Assembly (NCBI GenBank): GCA_964036045.1
Contig: OZ038379.1
Coordinates: forward strand, 77,500,138 to 77,564,137
Source: Eutreptiella sp. 'Long Island Sound 2002'
Lineage: Eukaryota > Euglenozoa > Euglenophyceae > Eutreptiales > Eutreptiaceae
Length of the DNA stretch: 64,000 bases
Direction of reading: 5' to 3'
Made by a program: the position numbers and the translations under genes
The notes under the pieces: generated by a model
The model's input: only the letters and a program-made list of their open reading frames with translations
Told to the model about the DNA's origin: nothing
Databases searched by the model: none
In this document: piece after piece, positions 1-11,489 of the stretch
Layout: the number at the start of each line of letters is the position of its first letter
Position numbering within the stretch: position 1 is the stretch's first letter

Positions 1-560
1 TAAGGCCTCTAGGCTGGCGCATGGGGGGAGACCCATGTTTCAAGTTTTAACCATGTTTTCAACATGTTCATGACATTGTTTTACTTGTTTGACCTTGGTT
101 TGACCCAGAACTGACTTCGATATGTTGACCACAGCACAGTTCCTGTCGACGACAGTTGTTGACGACCTGAATCTCAGGTCACAGGGCGTGTAGTGCCCTG
201 ATTTACTGTGATTTTTCCTAAACATTTAACCTTAGCACATGGTTTGGTACTTAGGTATGTTTACATGTGTATTAACTTAAGCTATTGGCTTGTTTGCCCT
301 CTCTTCCTCTTTCAGGACACCAGATTGTGTCATGGGGCGAGCAAAGCTCCTGGAACAATTTGTATTTCCGTGGTGTTACGGATTCTCTTGTGCTTACTTG
401 CACTTTTAATGTCTCTTGAAGAGTGCTCACATAGCCTCTAGAATGAGTGCTCCATATGCCTCAAGGAAGAGAATAAAAATTGCTTTGAAAGACCTCAAGC
501 TCTTCTGCATGGGGCAGACTTCAGTAACCAAGATCCAGGGGCGTACCAATACACGTCAAA
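1..560. repeat. Direct repeat DR, copy 1 (open at window start)
   Basis: This segment is closely similar to 2119-2677 at a constant offset of 2118 bases, with scattered substitutions and no large indel. Similarity stops near base 560. Here the sequence continues into an unknown degraded coding region, whereas copy 2 switches into a Ty3-type gag. No TG...CA ends, primer site or polypurine tract were recognised, so an LTR identity is not supported. The true left boundary lies outside the window. Confidence 0.85.
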
Positions 561-1234
561 ATTGTTCTAGAGTCGATGCAGCTCTGAAGGAGAACTTGGA
601 GTTCTTTGTGTTCTTCAAGGTTTGTGGAGCCTTGGAAAAGGCAACAAGAAGGAGCAAATCCAAGGAGCTCAAGTTCTTCACCAAGGCCAAGATTGGACTG
701 CAGATCAAGCAGTTGACGCCCTGGTCTGGCCTGGGAAGGCCTGCAGCGACAATACGTCCAGGTATGTCCTCCACAACCTCCACCTCCTCCTCAAGTACTT
801 GGACTGGGGAGCATCATCAAGAACTTTAAGAAAATCAGGAAATTGATCATGACCAAGACAGTGAGCCTTGGTGGGCCCCTTACTCTGGCTCAGAAGCGGC
901 GGAGCTTGCCGAATATTTTGCGACAACTTCCTCAGCGATGTCCAGCGACGATAATGGGCCAGGTACCAGCCCAATAAAGTGGTATGACCATGCTCCCCAT
1001 GAGTTTTAACAAGCTATTGATTTTTATGAAGCCCAGCAACAAGGGCACCCAGAATTGGACATGTGGGACAGCTCCAGCGAAGTGGCTGTTACCAGACGAC
1101 GACGTAAAGGCGAAAAGACCGTCGTCCCCTCACAGCCAAGGAGCTGGAGATCTTTGACAAGGAGATGGAGAAGTTCTTCAAGAATTATAAGAGCCCCATT
1201 GGCTCTGAGAGTGGCTAACCCTCTCGAATCATAT
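416..1234 (+). pseudogene. Degraded coding region of unknown family
   Basis: I do not recognise this protein. A frame from 416 to 829 is open and Lys-rich. After a frame change near 830 a second frame reads as an acidic stretch (EIDHDQDSEPWW, later SSAMSSDDNGPG) up to a stop near 1009, and continues past it to about 1140. A third frame carries a charged helical piece (KELEIFDKEMEKFF) near 1138-1190 that ends at a natural-looking TAA near 1218. Amino-acid use changes from frame to frame in a way typical of a frameshifted gene rather than random sequence. It could be the gag of an unrecognised retroelement bounded by the DR repeats. Confidence 0.3.
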
Positions 1235-2118
1235 CTGTTTGATTTTTCTAGGCCCTTTGTCATTTTCTGCCAGTCCTGCCAGAGTCCCAGTGATGTATAT
1301 TCAGGAGTATATGTTGTAAATACTTCTGTTTTCTGGCTATTCCTGCCATTGTTTGGTTGTACTATACTTTTTTTTAAGGTTGTTTGAACCATACATGTTA
1401 CTTGCACCACAGTCTTTTATACTTGTTTCTTTTGCTTATGTCTTCTTGTCCAAGGACTCTTTTTTTTCAGGATGGGTAGTTTTCGAAACACTGCAGCAGG
1501 AAAAGCACGTAGGGCAAAGCATGAGTTACTTTTACCCCTTTGAGGTTTCTCCAAACAAAGCTCATAGAAACCTTTTAAGGAGGGGGGTGATGCACATGTG
1601 GCCATGTGCTCATATGCAGGTTCATTTTTATAGGTAAAAGTATCTCCATGGTGGCCAGAAAAGCTTCATGAGTACGCTGACACTCCAGTGCAGATGTCAG
1701 CTAGTCTGTAGTATCAGGAAGTAGCTCCAGCTTGGCCTGGAAACAGCTACTTTAGTCATTTTGTTGAGGTTTTTGAAGTTTCTAAAATATTTGAAGGTTC
1801 ATTGAACCTTCAAAGTAATTAGAACCAACGGTGCGGCAGCGGGCGCCAGTTGTCGCCGTCATTTTTGCGACATTTTTTTCGTCTCGGGAAATGTCGTGAA
1901 TGTGCTTAAAAGCGCCAGAAAAGCTGTTTTTATATCAATTTTGAATGAATCATTGTGGACCTTTTAGTGTATTTCATGGCATCTTTCATGAAAATGCACT
2001 ATGGTGCCAATTTTTCACAGACGGCCTGCTGCGACGGGCATTCCCTCCCCTATGGGGGATATTAACTATAGGTCCATAGGTTTTTGAGAAAAAATATCAT
2101 ATCGCGCGGGAACGGCCC
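1235..2118. other. Non-coding stretch, no gene seen
   Basis: About 880 bases with mixed composition and no supported reading frame. It contains the hairpin listed at 1790-1814 and a GC-richer patch near 1830-1920. It ends where DR copy 2 begins. Confidence 0.6.
1790..1814. repeat. Perfect short inverted repeat (hairpin)
   Basis: Two 12-base arms (TTTGAAGGTTCA and its exact reverse complement) flank a single central T. The surroundings are AT-rich. It could be a terminator-like or small-RNA-type hairpin, or a chance palindrome. Confidence 0.7.
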
Positions 2119-2677
2119 TAAGGCCTCTAGGCTGGCGCATGGGGGGAGAACCATGTCTCAAGTTTTAACCATGTTTTCAACATGTTCATGACATTGTTTG
2201 ACTTGTTTGACCTTGGTTTGACCCAGAACTGACTTAGACATGTTGAACACAGCACAGTTCCTGTCGACGACAGTCGTTGACGACCTGAATCTCAGGTCAC
2301 AGGGCCTGTGGTGCCCTGATTTACTGTGATGTTTCCTAAACATTTAACCTTAGCACATGGTTTGGTACTTAGGTATGTTTACATGTGTATTAACTTAAGG
2401 TATTGCCTTGTTTGCCCTCTCTTCCTTTTTCAGGACACCAGATTGTGTCATGGGGCGAGCAAAGCTCCTAGAACAATTTGCACTTCCGTGGTATTACGCA
2501 TTCTCATGTGCTTACTTGCTCTTTTAATGTCTCTTGAAGAGTGCTCACATAGCCTCTAGAATGAGTGCTCCATATGCCTCACAAAAGAGTTACAAAATGG
2601 GTTTGAAAGACCTCAAGCTCTTCCCCATGGAGCAGATTTCAGTAACCAAGATCCAGGGGCATACCAATACGCGTCAA
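2119..2677. repeat. Direct repeat DR, copy 2, truncated by a gag junction
   Basis: Second copy of the segment at 1-560. Homology is lost at 2675-2678, where the sequence changes without transition into a gag coding region that matches the interior of element D gag from 49334 onward. Two or three bases (AA/AAG) could come from either partner, consistent with a microhomology junction or a deletion. Confidence 0.85.
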
Positions 2678-2678
2678 G

Positions 2679-3986
2679 ACCAAGCGCCCCGAGGGACGCA
2701 GGTCCGAAGAGGCTAAGGCAATCGCCACCTCCAAAATTGTGGTGAACTTGCCTGAGTTCACAGGCAAGGATCTCAGCGAGTTCGCTGAAAGCTTTGGCCA
2801 GTTCCTCCGGATGACAGGCCACACCCGTGCTAGTGGGGGAGTCAAGTGCGATCTGCTCCTGCAGTGCTGCAAGACCAAGTAACTAGAGAAGCAGGTCAAG
2901 CAGATCGTGACGAAGTCCGCCACCTTCGCCGACGTGTTGTTTGCCTTTGGGAGGCAGTACCCGAACTACGAAGCGGACCTCTCCATCAGGGCCGAGATCC
3001 AGAACCTGGCCGTGCTGGCCAACAACCCCAAACCAGCCAGAATCTCCGAGCTACTGGCTGACCTGGACCACTGGGTAGGGCGACTGACGCCCGGTTCCTA
3101 CGGCAGCGACGAGCTGCTCTTCTGGTTGGTGGCTAAGCTCCCTCGGGAGCTGTGGGACGAGTGCCGGTCAACTGCAGAGCGCAAGGCGAGAGCCCTCAAC
3201 TACGAGGATTTGTCTGTGCTACCTTCGGAGGTGGCGCTGGAGAAAGAAACCGACCAACACCTGAATACCTACCGTCCTAGAGGAGGAGGCTCTGAAAGCC
3301 ATGGCAGTGGGTATCAAGGACACCGACCGGGACAGGGGACTACCCCTAAAAATGCTCATATCATGAGCAATGTACAAGATCTCTTCTGGTGTGATGCCAG
3401 AGACGAGCAGGGCTCCCTGCTTCACGCCCCGGACTGCGATCAGCATGATTGCTTCGTGGTCCAGGGTAGGAAGCGGGAGACCAACACCGGCGACAAGGCG
3501 AAGCTGCCGGACCACTACAGGTATAACATCACCTGTGCGTTCTGCGGGAAGAGGAAGCACTACGAGGCTGAGTGCTACCATAAGCAACGCCTATCGGCGA
3601 GGCGTAAGACCGAGAACGCTAGTGGCAAGGGCGGTGGCAAGGGCAACGCCAACAAGGCAAGTTCAAGGGGACTGGCATAGGCCAAGGTGGCAAAGGTAAA
3701 GGTGGACGAGGAGGAGGTAACCGCAAGCCTGACAAAGGACAAGAACGCGAACCCGTCCGAGATGAACCCCAATTCTACGCCAGGGGGGAACCCTGAGCCC
3801 TCTGGTGGGCAACCCAACACAGGACCTACGACCCCTTCCCGGACGCAAGGCCAACAAGAACAAGGGACGGAGTGTGCTAACGAAGATGGGGACCAGTCCA
3901 ATGCCAGCAAGCGCTTCCGGTTCATGTGCATGGCGCCTAAACTCCAGAAGAAGGGGTTCGAAGTGACCTGCCCCGCGGAGTTCTGA
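2679..3986 (+). pseudogene. gag: Ty3-type gag, C-terminal part, disrupted (element A)
   Basis: The capsid-type region and nucleocapsid of an LTR retrotransposon are visible. The nucleocapsid carries one CCHC zinc knuckle (CAFCGKRKHYEAEC, spacing C-x2-C-x4-H-x4-C) near 3535-3576. One frame runs throughout but is broken by TAA at 2880-2882, where D has a Tyr codon, and by TAG at 3678-3680. The frame ends at TGA 3984-3986 after the residues CPAEF, the same C-terminus as D gag, so this is the family's natural gag stop. Gly/Lys/Asn-rich low-complexity sequence follows the knuckle. The first 389 or so residues of the family protein are missing. Confidence 0.85.
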
Positions 3987-4005
3987 CAGGGACACTCCGG
4001 GGGGG

Positions 4006-5939
4006 CCTACAGACCTGGTGTTCTGGGTATGTATCCGTCTTGGGGGGCGTGAATACCTGGGGGTATTGGATACTGGGGCCACCATATCTATCCTGGCCAA
4101 GACAATTTTACCTTGTGGGGACCTGAAGAACATGTTGCCTGCCGCAGCCATCCGCATGGGAGATGGGCATGTGGTGCACAGTTCCGGGGACTGTGAGGTC
4201 GAAGTGCCTATGGGTTCTATAAGTATTGCTCATCGGTTCTACGTGATGGACACCGAAGCCTTCGACTTTGTACTGAGTACTGACTTTTTCGTCGAGCACT
4301 CCCAGATTCTCTCCCTCACCCTGCAAGCATTCTACGTCCTCCAGGTGGACCATGGTGGTGGCTGGGAATCTGTACCTCTGGAGCAGTCAGAGCATACGTG
4401 TAGCTACCTGGGGGTATGCAAGAGGGAGCCCTCAACAATGATGGTCGCCTCCAAAACAGAGCACTATCAGCTTCTGGGTGATGTCCTAGACCAAGGTCTG
4501 GGGGAGTTGGGATACTCCTGGAAAGACCTGAACGTGGAGCTGTTCACCAGCGACAAGCAACATGTCCTGGACCTCTACTGCAGCAAGGGGGGAAATTGCT
4601 GCTATAAATTTTAATGGCCCTCTTTCGGGATGATCTACGGGAATCCAAGATTCAGTGAGCTGGGGAAGGTGCTGACCAAGGTGGCCCTGGAACGTTCCCG
4701 TATGGTCCTGTGCTCTCCCGATTGGGGAGCCCATGGGGGAAATGAGTACTGGCGTACTCTATTGCACAAGCTGACGCTCACCTCCATCCAGCTGCCGGAT
4801 GACGCCATCTACGAGCCTCTGGGCCGCAAGACGCCCATCAGGAAACCTGGATGGGGTAGTATGCTAAGTGTGGTGGATGGGAGTCTAGCCCCAGTGCCCT
4901 GGGAGGATCTGGACTCTGCTATGGTCCAGAAAATCCAAGGTGAGAGCAGCGGCTTCACCCTGGACGTCCTGAAAAATCACCTACGACCTCGAGACGCCGT
5001 GCAGACTATTCCTGGGGGAGACCAGTACGTCATGTCTGACGCTGTTGCCCCCAACTGCCCCTGCCGTGTATTTAATCCTGATGTAGTCTCAGAGTGTGGG
5101 CTATCCGAGCTACCCAGCTCTATACACTCTGGTGACGAGACTGAGCATGACGCCTTCTTCTTGCACACGTGCGTGGAGGAAGTGAAGAACTCCGAGTACG
5201 CTGCCCCACTGAAACCCCTACTCTGCATGAGGGGGGAGGAGCCCCTGGACGAGGAGTTGGACCCCCGATCCGGGCTCAGAGAGTACGTGGACTCCAAGAG
5301 GTGATTGGTGGCAAAAAAGCTATGCTACGCTAGGCCTACACGCCGCTCATGGCCGTTGAAGCAAGGGTCTACGGGAGATATCTCCCAACTGAAGGAGGAC
5401 CTAGAACAGAAGATTACCACCTGGCAACGAGAGGTGGACCTGAAGCTCATGAAGAGCGTATGGGGTGCCCATGTGAGGACCCTAGAGGAGGATGAACTCT
5501 CAGATGAATGCGTATGCGAACTCCCTCAAGTGTGCCTGTGTTGTCATCGACCACCTGAGACTGTGGAACGAGACCTTCTCTACGCCTATCAAGGACTGAA
5601 GGTTACGACCAAGGACGCTGAGACGGTTGAGGATCACCTCCCTGCTTCTCTACACCAAGGGGCACGAAAACTACACTGTGACGAGGACATGGAGGACAAG
5701 ATCAAACTCTTGGACGCTAGAGTACAGAAGCTAATCAGGATCTACCTGGAGGTATTCGGCGAACTACCCCCTCGGGCATCCTGTGACAAGCTGGTACAGA
5801 TGGACCTCAAACTGAAGCCCGAGTTTGTGGGTCACAAGATAAGAAGGAGACCCTACCCGGCTCCTAAAGAGCAGGTCAATGAGATAGAGCGACAGATACA
5901 AGAGTGTATCGATGCTGGCCTGGTCCTGGAGTACAAGGA
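4006..5939 (+). pseudogene. pol: Ty3-type pol N-terminal part: protease, middle domain, RT start (element A)
   Basis: A single frame covers the region and is interrupted only by TAA 4612-4614 (D has Tyr) and TGA 5302-5304 (D has Gly). The protease has the active-site motif DTGA near 4072 and the C-terminal flap-side motif FDFVLSTDFF near 4262-4290. Next comes a middle domain (about 4528-4790: VELFTSDKQ, then GNPRFSEL, then SPDW and a YW pair) that is shared with D. After an acidic linker, the RT N-terminus (KIRRRPYPAPKEQ) begins near 5836. The frame ends at the junction 5939, before any RT catalytic motif. Relative to gag, this frame is shifted by one base, apparently through one extra base in or near a run of seven G. 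Confidence 0.85.
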
Positions 5940-5942
5940 TAA
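5940..5942. other. Chimeric junction between element A and the LINE palindrome
   Basis: Element A sequence is recognisable up to 5939 by comparison with D. From 5943 the sequence is the reverse complement of 23894 and below. The three bases TAA between them match neither partner and look like filler DNA at an end-joining breakpoint. Confidence 0.6.
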
Positions 5943-6600
5943 GGAGCAGGTGACAGTGACGGCCCTGTAGTTTCCAATGTTCAGGGTCTTCAGGTCCCAG
6001 GTGCTGGGTAGCTCGCCGGGGAGGGGTAGGCTGCCCCGCAGCACCGTGTCGTAGGGCTCGTGGTCTGGGGCCCAGTTTGTTGAGTTTTTGCCCTCTGGCA
6101 CCTGCCAGCGCGCCGGGTGCCAGGGGAGGGCGGGCCGGTTGTGGCGTCAGGCTCTCCAGCGTCTCCAGCCACTCATCATCTGGGCTGTCCCCGGCGCCGA
6201 TGTGGTCGTGGGGGGCCCACACAATCCGCCTGGCCAGCATCCTGATCCTGGCCATCGAAAGGTCCTCCTCCTGGGTCTCTCTGGGGGGCGCGCCGGTGAA
6301 CAGGGGGTACCACTGCCTGCAGATGGGCCACTGGTGTAGTTTGACTACGCATCGGCTGCAGAACCAGTGCCGTGTCTCGGTGCCGCCTCAGCCAAGGTCA
6401 TGTCCGAGAAGCCTGGGCTCGGAGAACACGTTGCACAGTTCCCCCGGTCAGTCCGGATGGGGGGCCTCGCCCATGGGCATCCTGAGGGGGGTGTGAAATA
6501 GTAGGTAGGGGCTAGTGAGTCCAGGGGTGCGCGTGCTGTGGGTCGGTGTACTGTGCTGTGTGGTGTGGCGCGATGTGTGCTGTTGCTGCGGCCCCGTGGG
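5943..6600 (-). pseudogene. LINE B 3' region, Cys/His-containing segment, truncated (left arm)
   Basis: Downstream of the RNase H frame on the minus strand, the equivalent right-arm copy reads through a Cys/Trp-rich piece (HWFCSRC, then WPICRQW) followed by ARIRMLARRIVWAPHD. The left copy carries the same sequence with substitutions and is cut by the junction at 5943, while the right copy continues past the homology boundary. I do not recognise a named domain. A second zinc-binding module or a decayed 3' untranslated region are both possible. Confidence 0.5.
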
Positions 6601-6617
6601 GGCTCCAGGGTAATTTT

Positions 6618-7994
6618 CTAATCTGTGGGCTGAACCGATGGGTAATGTATGAGCAGGTGATAGTAGCTGCGTTGGTCGCCCAGGGCGTGCTGCGCCTCTT
6701 GTGCGTATGATTGGACGCGATGTTGCAGCTGTGCGTCCGCTTGTTTGATGGCCGCGAGCTGCATGTGGCTCACCGTGGCCCTTGTATCGGGTGCATTGTC
6801 AGCGATGACTCCGTAGAGCTCCAGGGGTACCGCCCCCCGTAACACTGCTTCCTTGATCTTCGGTTTCCGCATCAGGCGTCGTACCTCGTTGGCTGGCGGA
6901 GTCGACGGGTCATATCCGGCATGTTGCGGGATCGTGTCCTCCGGTTTCCATGTGGCCAGGTGGCCTCTGTCCTGGGCTAGTGGGCATCGCGTGAAATAGT
7001 CCCATGTTTCCGATGTTTGCAGGAGGCACCGGCATACGGTGTACTCTGGTGGTGTGTCAATGACCTTCCTGCTGTACCACCCTGCCACTTTGTCGGGTAG
7101 GGGCACCTGCTCAGGCAGGAGCTGAGCGCGCCGTTTTTGTAGTTGTACTGGTAGCAGGGACGAGTCGAGGGTCGAGTAGTACAGCGTCGTTTGTAACTCC
7201 TGTTGGAGGCGAGTCATGAGGGTGTTGTTGGCGTGCCTGCCCTGGATGTGGGCCATGGTTCGGAGAGGCTGTCAGTACTGGTACGCCCGCCTCGTGTCAT
7301 TGTAGATCACGTCGTCGGGCACCCAGGGCGGCGGCTCCTCGGGGTGTGAAACGTGGGGTAGGTGCTGGAGGCGTGTGTGCATGTAGTAGTGCGGCGGGGG
7401 CTCATCCGGGGTTCGTACGTGCTCTGCGAGTTGGTTGTGTGCATGTAGGTCCATGTGTCCCTTGCCCAAGCTGTAGCGATGGGACTCTTGTTTTATCAGG
7501 TGCGAGACCATGAGCCCTGGCAGGTTCCAGAGTGCTACCCACAGGTCTAGTGCCTGCGTGCCCCGGCTGGAGTTGGTTGCCTTGTGCAGTGGCTGCCTGG
7601 CGAGCCGCCGTACGAACTGGAAGTCCACTGCCGCGTCAATTACGACCCATATGTGGCGTCATTGATCCTGCGGTGTTCTGGTGATGGTGCTAACGGCGTC
7701 CCCAATGTGGGCTAGCGTCTTCAGCTCCCCGTGCAAGGAGGCCCCAAAGATGGTGGTCCCCGTCAAGTGGTGCTGCCGCAGTTGGCCTCTTGCGTTTGGC
7801 TGTAGTCCGAGCGCTGCCCCACCAGCTGCCGGTGTGAGGCCCATCGTGCCGGATGCGTTTGCAAATATGACCGTGTTTTGCGTTTGGCCGGGGTAGGTGG
7901 CACCGGGACGTCGGCTGATATGCGTGGACGTGCGCTCCGCTCGATGTAGTGGCCCAGGGTGTGGTGGTGGCTGGCTGAATTCCGAGGGCGGCAT
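6618..7994 (-). pseudogene. LINE B RNase H and zinc-binding C-terminus, two in-frame stops (left arm)
   Basis: This is the left-arm counterpart of the intact 458-codon frame at 21843-23219. Three open pieces (7659-7994, 7272-7628, 6618-7256) lie in one frame, separated only by stop codons. The order of motifs matches RNase HI of LINEs: FANASGT (first acidic residue replaced by Asn), SLHGELKTL (Glu), an internal Asp strand and HMDLHAHNQLAEH. A Cys-rich segment of the RT zinc-binding type (VCRCLLQTSETWDYFTRC) follows near 6970-7040. The stops make this copy non-functional as one protein. Confidence 0.8.
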
Positions 7995-8009
7995 AAACCC
8001 CTATCCCCT

Positions 8010-9985
8010 GGTGGATGACCTCCGTCCCCGCCGCATGCATTTTTATGTACTCGCGGTCTTTTTACTGTCCTGTATGAGATAGTTGTGTATATACTGGAGT
8101 AGGTACGCCCGTTTTGGGTGGTATGTGGTCCGTTCTATTCTCTGTGTCTCCGGCACCCCGTGGGAGCAACGGTGTTTCCCAGGGTATGCAGGGCCCTCTA
8201 ACGTTGTACTGCGGTGCTCTCCCAGCACTGGGTAGGTGAGAGCGGGGTGCTTGGTGTGGAATGTCCCTCGGTGGATACGCCACTCTGCCGGGGTATTGGG
8301 CTTTTCATGTCAGCGTGGCTAGCACATCTACCGGAGCCGGTTCAAAGTGCGTGTGCAACCACTGATGTTGTTCTGGGGTAGCGTGGGCTGTCGGTGTTCG
8401 GTGGTGCCGTGCCAACAGTTGGAGGATGGGCCATGGTGTGGCCAGTGCCTGGGGCCCGCATCGCCAGCACGTGGTGGGTGTGCCCGTCAGTGGGTCCTGT
8501 TGTAACGCTGGTGGGTTGAACTTGCGTGCTGTGGGCGAGGGCAGCATCCACAAGTTGCCCTGCGTTTCTCCGGGCCGCAGGGTGACTTTGAGGCCGCTGG
8601 GTGCCAGTAGGAGGACTGCTGGTATCGTGGCTTCCGGAACGTACCCCACCTGTTCTGGCGGTCGGCAGTGGGTTTGGTTTCTGTTCGGGGGGCTCTGTGG
8701 TAGGGGCTGCTGGTGAGTGCTCCAGAACAGATTGTATGCGTCACGGACCTCTCCATCGGTGGGCTGCAGGCAGCCGGCTGCGGTGGCTCCCGTGCGTAGG
8801 TGGCCTTCTCTGACCCATTTGTTACGCCAATCGGGGTGTTGCAGGAAGGGGACGTGAAGGGTGCCCGCCTGCTGGAGGACTCGCACTTGGTTGGGCGTTA
8901 CTCTCACGAGGTGTAGGGTGGTGCCCACTTGATTGAGGACAGTGGCTTCCCCTGTTGGTCCCCCGCCCACATCAGTGAGCAGGATGGCTATGGAGCCCGC
9001 CTACTTGCACCTGTGGTTCGCTTGAATGACATGTCTGTGGTGCGGTAGCAGGAGTTGTAGGTGGTTTCTTATTCGTGTTCCCACCGTGGTGGCGAGGCCC
9101 TGTTGGCGGCGTATGTACTGGGCACACGTGTTGCGTTGGTGTTGGGCTTCCCGTAGTGTTAGCGTGAAGACCTCTCGCACTTCCGGCATGAGGCGGTGTA
9201 GCTGGGCCGCGGTGTGCGCGGTGTATGCACTGTGGACCAGGTGGTCGGTGCCGTCCCCATAGTACGGCGCCGAGGCTGCACGTACCTCGGCGGGGAGGGA
9301 TGTGGGCCGGTGGCCGTGGATTGCCCAGACACGTCGTACCGTGGTGACAACCCCCTTTAGCATGTGTTTTGGGTGTGTTAGCTGCAGGGCTTTGAACCCG
9401 AAGGCCGCATTGAGCACGGCTTGCAGCAAGTACGCCAGCGCCTGGGTTTACAGTACGGCTATGCGTGCGATGACGAGGGTGCGCGTTCATTGGCGATCCG
9501 GGTTGGGTGGCAGGGTGACCTCTTCCGGTGTGGCTGCCTGTTGAACCCCCAGATAGGTGGCAGTGCCCACCGGAATCCTGGGTGCGTCACCAGGGCAGAG
9601 AGGCGGGGGTGGCGCATTGTGTACCATGGTGGCTGACTTGACGTTCAGAACGAGGAGCCTGTTGTTTTCCAGGTAGCTGGTATTGTCGTGAAGCACCTCG
9701 ATGGCCCTGGCCTTGTCTGGGGCATTGGGCATGGGTTGGCGCCATGTCATCTCCAAATGCCAGTACTGTCGTCCGTAGGGGGTATGGTGCCACGTTGCAG
9801 TAGGTGCGTCTCATGTAGAAGGCCAGCGGGAGGGTGATGAGCAGGAACAGAAATGAGCCCTGTGCGCCTCCCTGTTGGACCCCACTGGTGGGCCGGGTCC
9901 ACTCAGATGCGCCTACATCGGTTTGCACCGCGTATAGGCGGGTGGTGAGGTACGCTTGCAGGACACCTTTGATTTTACCGGGCAC
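8010..9985 (-). pseudogene. LINE B reverse transcriptase C-terminal part (left arm)
   Basis: On the minus strand this resumes the RT interrupted by the insertion at 9986-12455. RT motif B appears as VQQGGAQGSFLFLL, and motif C as LAFGDDM where LINEs normally have FADD. The thumb and connection region follows in several frames (LNAAFGFKALQLTHP, then LLLPHHRHVI, then HVPFLQHPDW). Frameshifts and stops split it into pieces at 9587-9985, 9001-9429, 8305-8970 and 8043-8283. The Ala-to-Gly change next to the catalytic Asp pair could be a decay mutation, because the right arm has Glu at the same place. Confidence 0.8.
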
Positions 9986-10610
9986 AAAGTGGCCAAAACC
10001 CGGATTCTATCCAAATGGCTGACACAATTGACACATCTTTGTTGTCTATTCAGCTTGTTTTGAACATTTTGTGGTTTTTGCCTATCATTCATAATAACAG
10101 TTGACACATGGCTCATTTTGAGTGCCAAGATGTCATGCACATCCAATATTTTGGGCAATACAAAAATCAATGTGTGTGGAGAAATGAATTACTTACTTGT
10201 CAAACACAATACAAAATGGAAACCATTGCAATGTATGTAGACAACATAGATTGACCCTGATCTACACACGATTCACATTGTCCTTGTGCTTTTTGTCTTG
10301 CACCATGCAGTTATAATGTGATATGCTCGTCAATACCCCAACTTTTCATAACAAACATTTCACTTAAAAAGTCATGCAAATGCCCAATGATTTGCTTCAC
10401 CCAATGTCTAGCAACCCATCACTGCACCTACCAACTGTCGTCATCCTTGTACGCCGCCCTAAACTCTGACCAAAACTGATCTTCTTGCAGTCTCTGCCTC
10501 GCATGCGTTTTGTTACTTCAAATGTTGCAAAATCAACACAACGTGCACAAACAGCAGAGGCAACAGTGGACACAGTGTCTGCGCTATCCTATCACCTCCA
10601 ATAGTGCAAA

Positions 10611-10910
10611 CTAATGGATGCAGGAGATGCCTGTGCTGCCATCAATCCTTGCCAAGCATGCAATGGGTTGTTGCACTTCACAGGGTTGCGTAATCGTAAT
10701 ATGCAAAATGAGTCTCGCACATGCAAAATTGCTCGCTGTATGTCAGCATGGCAGCAACAACTAATGGATGCAGGAAATGCCTGTGCTGCCATCAATCCTT
10801 GCCAAGCATGCAGTGGGTTGTTGCACTTCAGCGGGTTGCTGATAAATATTAACTGGTGAAGCAACAGAAAAATTGTCATCGCTGTGTGTTGTACCTTCAG
10901 CAGATAGTTG
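10611..10910. repeat. Tandem duplication, about 150-bp unit
   Basis: The sequence beginning TAATGGATGCAGGA at 10613 recurs at 10763 with few differences (GCCATCAATCCTTGCCAAGC in both). A weaker third start (CTAATGGATGGAGGA) lies near 11046. The right-arm equivalent is at about 18.93-19.23 kb. Confidence 0.8.
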
Positions 10911-11214
10911 AAAAAGCAGCTGTAATCAATTAACTTACAAATTCAGAAGAGGCCACTGGCTGAACTGTAATTCTGACTACCATCAACGAATCCTAATATG
11001 CAAAATGAGTCTTGCCGCTGCAAAGTCGCTGCATTTCAGCAACAGCTAATGGATGGAGGAACACAAAAAGACATGCAGTGCGCTCCATGCCTCTGGTGTC
11101 AGCAAACGTGGCACAATGTGCAGTGGGTTGTTGTGCAGCAATGGTTTGCTGAGGAATAATCACTGATCAATAAACAGAGAAGTAGCTCAAGTTAAGCAAT
11201 CAAACATTGTGACT

Positions 11215-11410
11215 GTCCCTGCTGGCCTTGAAGAAGCTGCTGCTGCTGCTGCTGCCCCTGCAGAAGTTGCTGCAACAGCTGCTCCTGCTGCCTCTGCAGA
11301 AAATGCTGCTGCTGCCCCTGCAGAAAATGCTGCTGCCCCTGGAGATGCTGCCCTTGCAGAAATTGCAGCCCTTGCAGAAGTTGCTGCCCTTGCAGAAGTT
11401 GCTGCAGCGT
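11215..11410. repeat. GCT-rich minisatellite, 18-base core
   Basis: Runs of GCTGCTGCT alternate with CCCTTGCAGAAGTTGCTG units. In one frame this gives an Ala/Glu-rich peptide and in another a Leu/Gln-rich one. Both are products of the repeat rather than evidence of a protein. The right-arm copy lies at 18430-18625. Confidence 0.85.
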
Positions 11411-11489
11411 GTTATGGTTCTGTGCTTGTGCTGGCAGCAATGGCAACCCTTGTGGAGGCAACGCTGTCAGGACACTCTGCAATGTGTGC

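Larger units (their letters stand above)
2678..5939 (+). mobile_element. Ty3/gypsy-type element A, truncated at both ends
   Basis: This relative of element D (48-62 kb) contains the gag C-terminal half, aspartic protease, the family's middle domain and the first part of RT. It lacks the gag N-terminal region (about 389 residues by comparison with D), the RT catalytic core, RNase H, integrase and any visible LTR. The left end joins DR copy 2 and the right end joins the left arm of the giant inverted repeat through three untemplated bases. In-frame stops and at least one frame change show it is inactive. Confidence 0.85.

Noticed and set aside
1-2677. LTR pair flanking an element at 561-2118
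   Set aside because: No TG...CA ends, primer site, polypurine tract or pol domain; the internal length is only about 1.6 kb.
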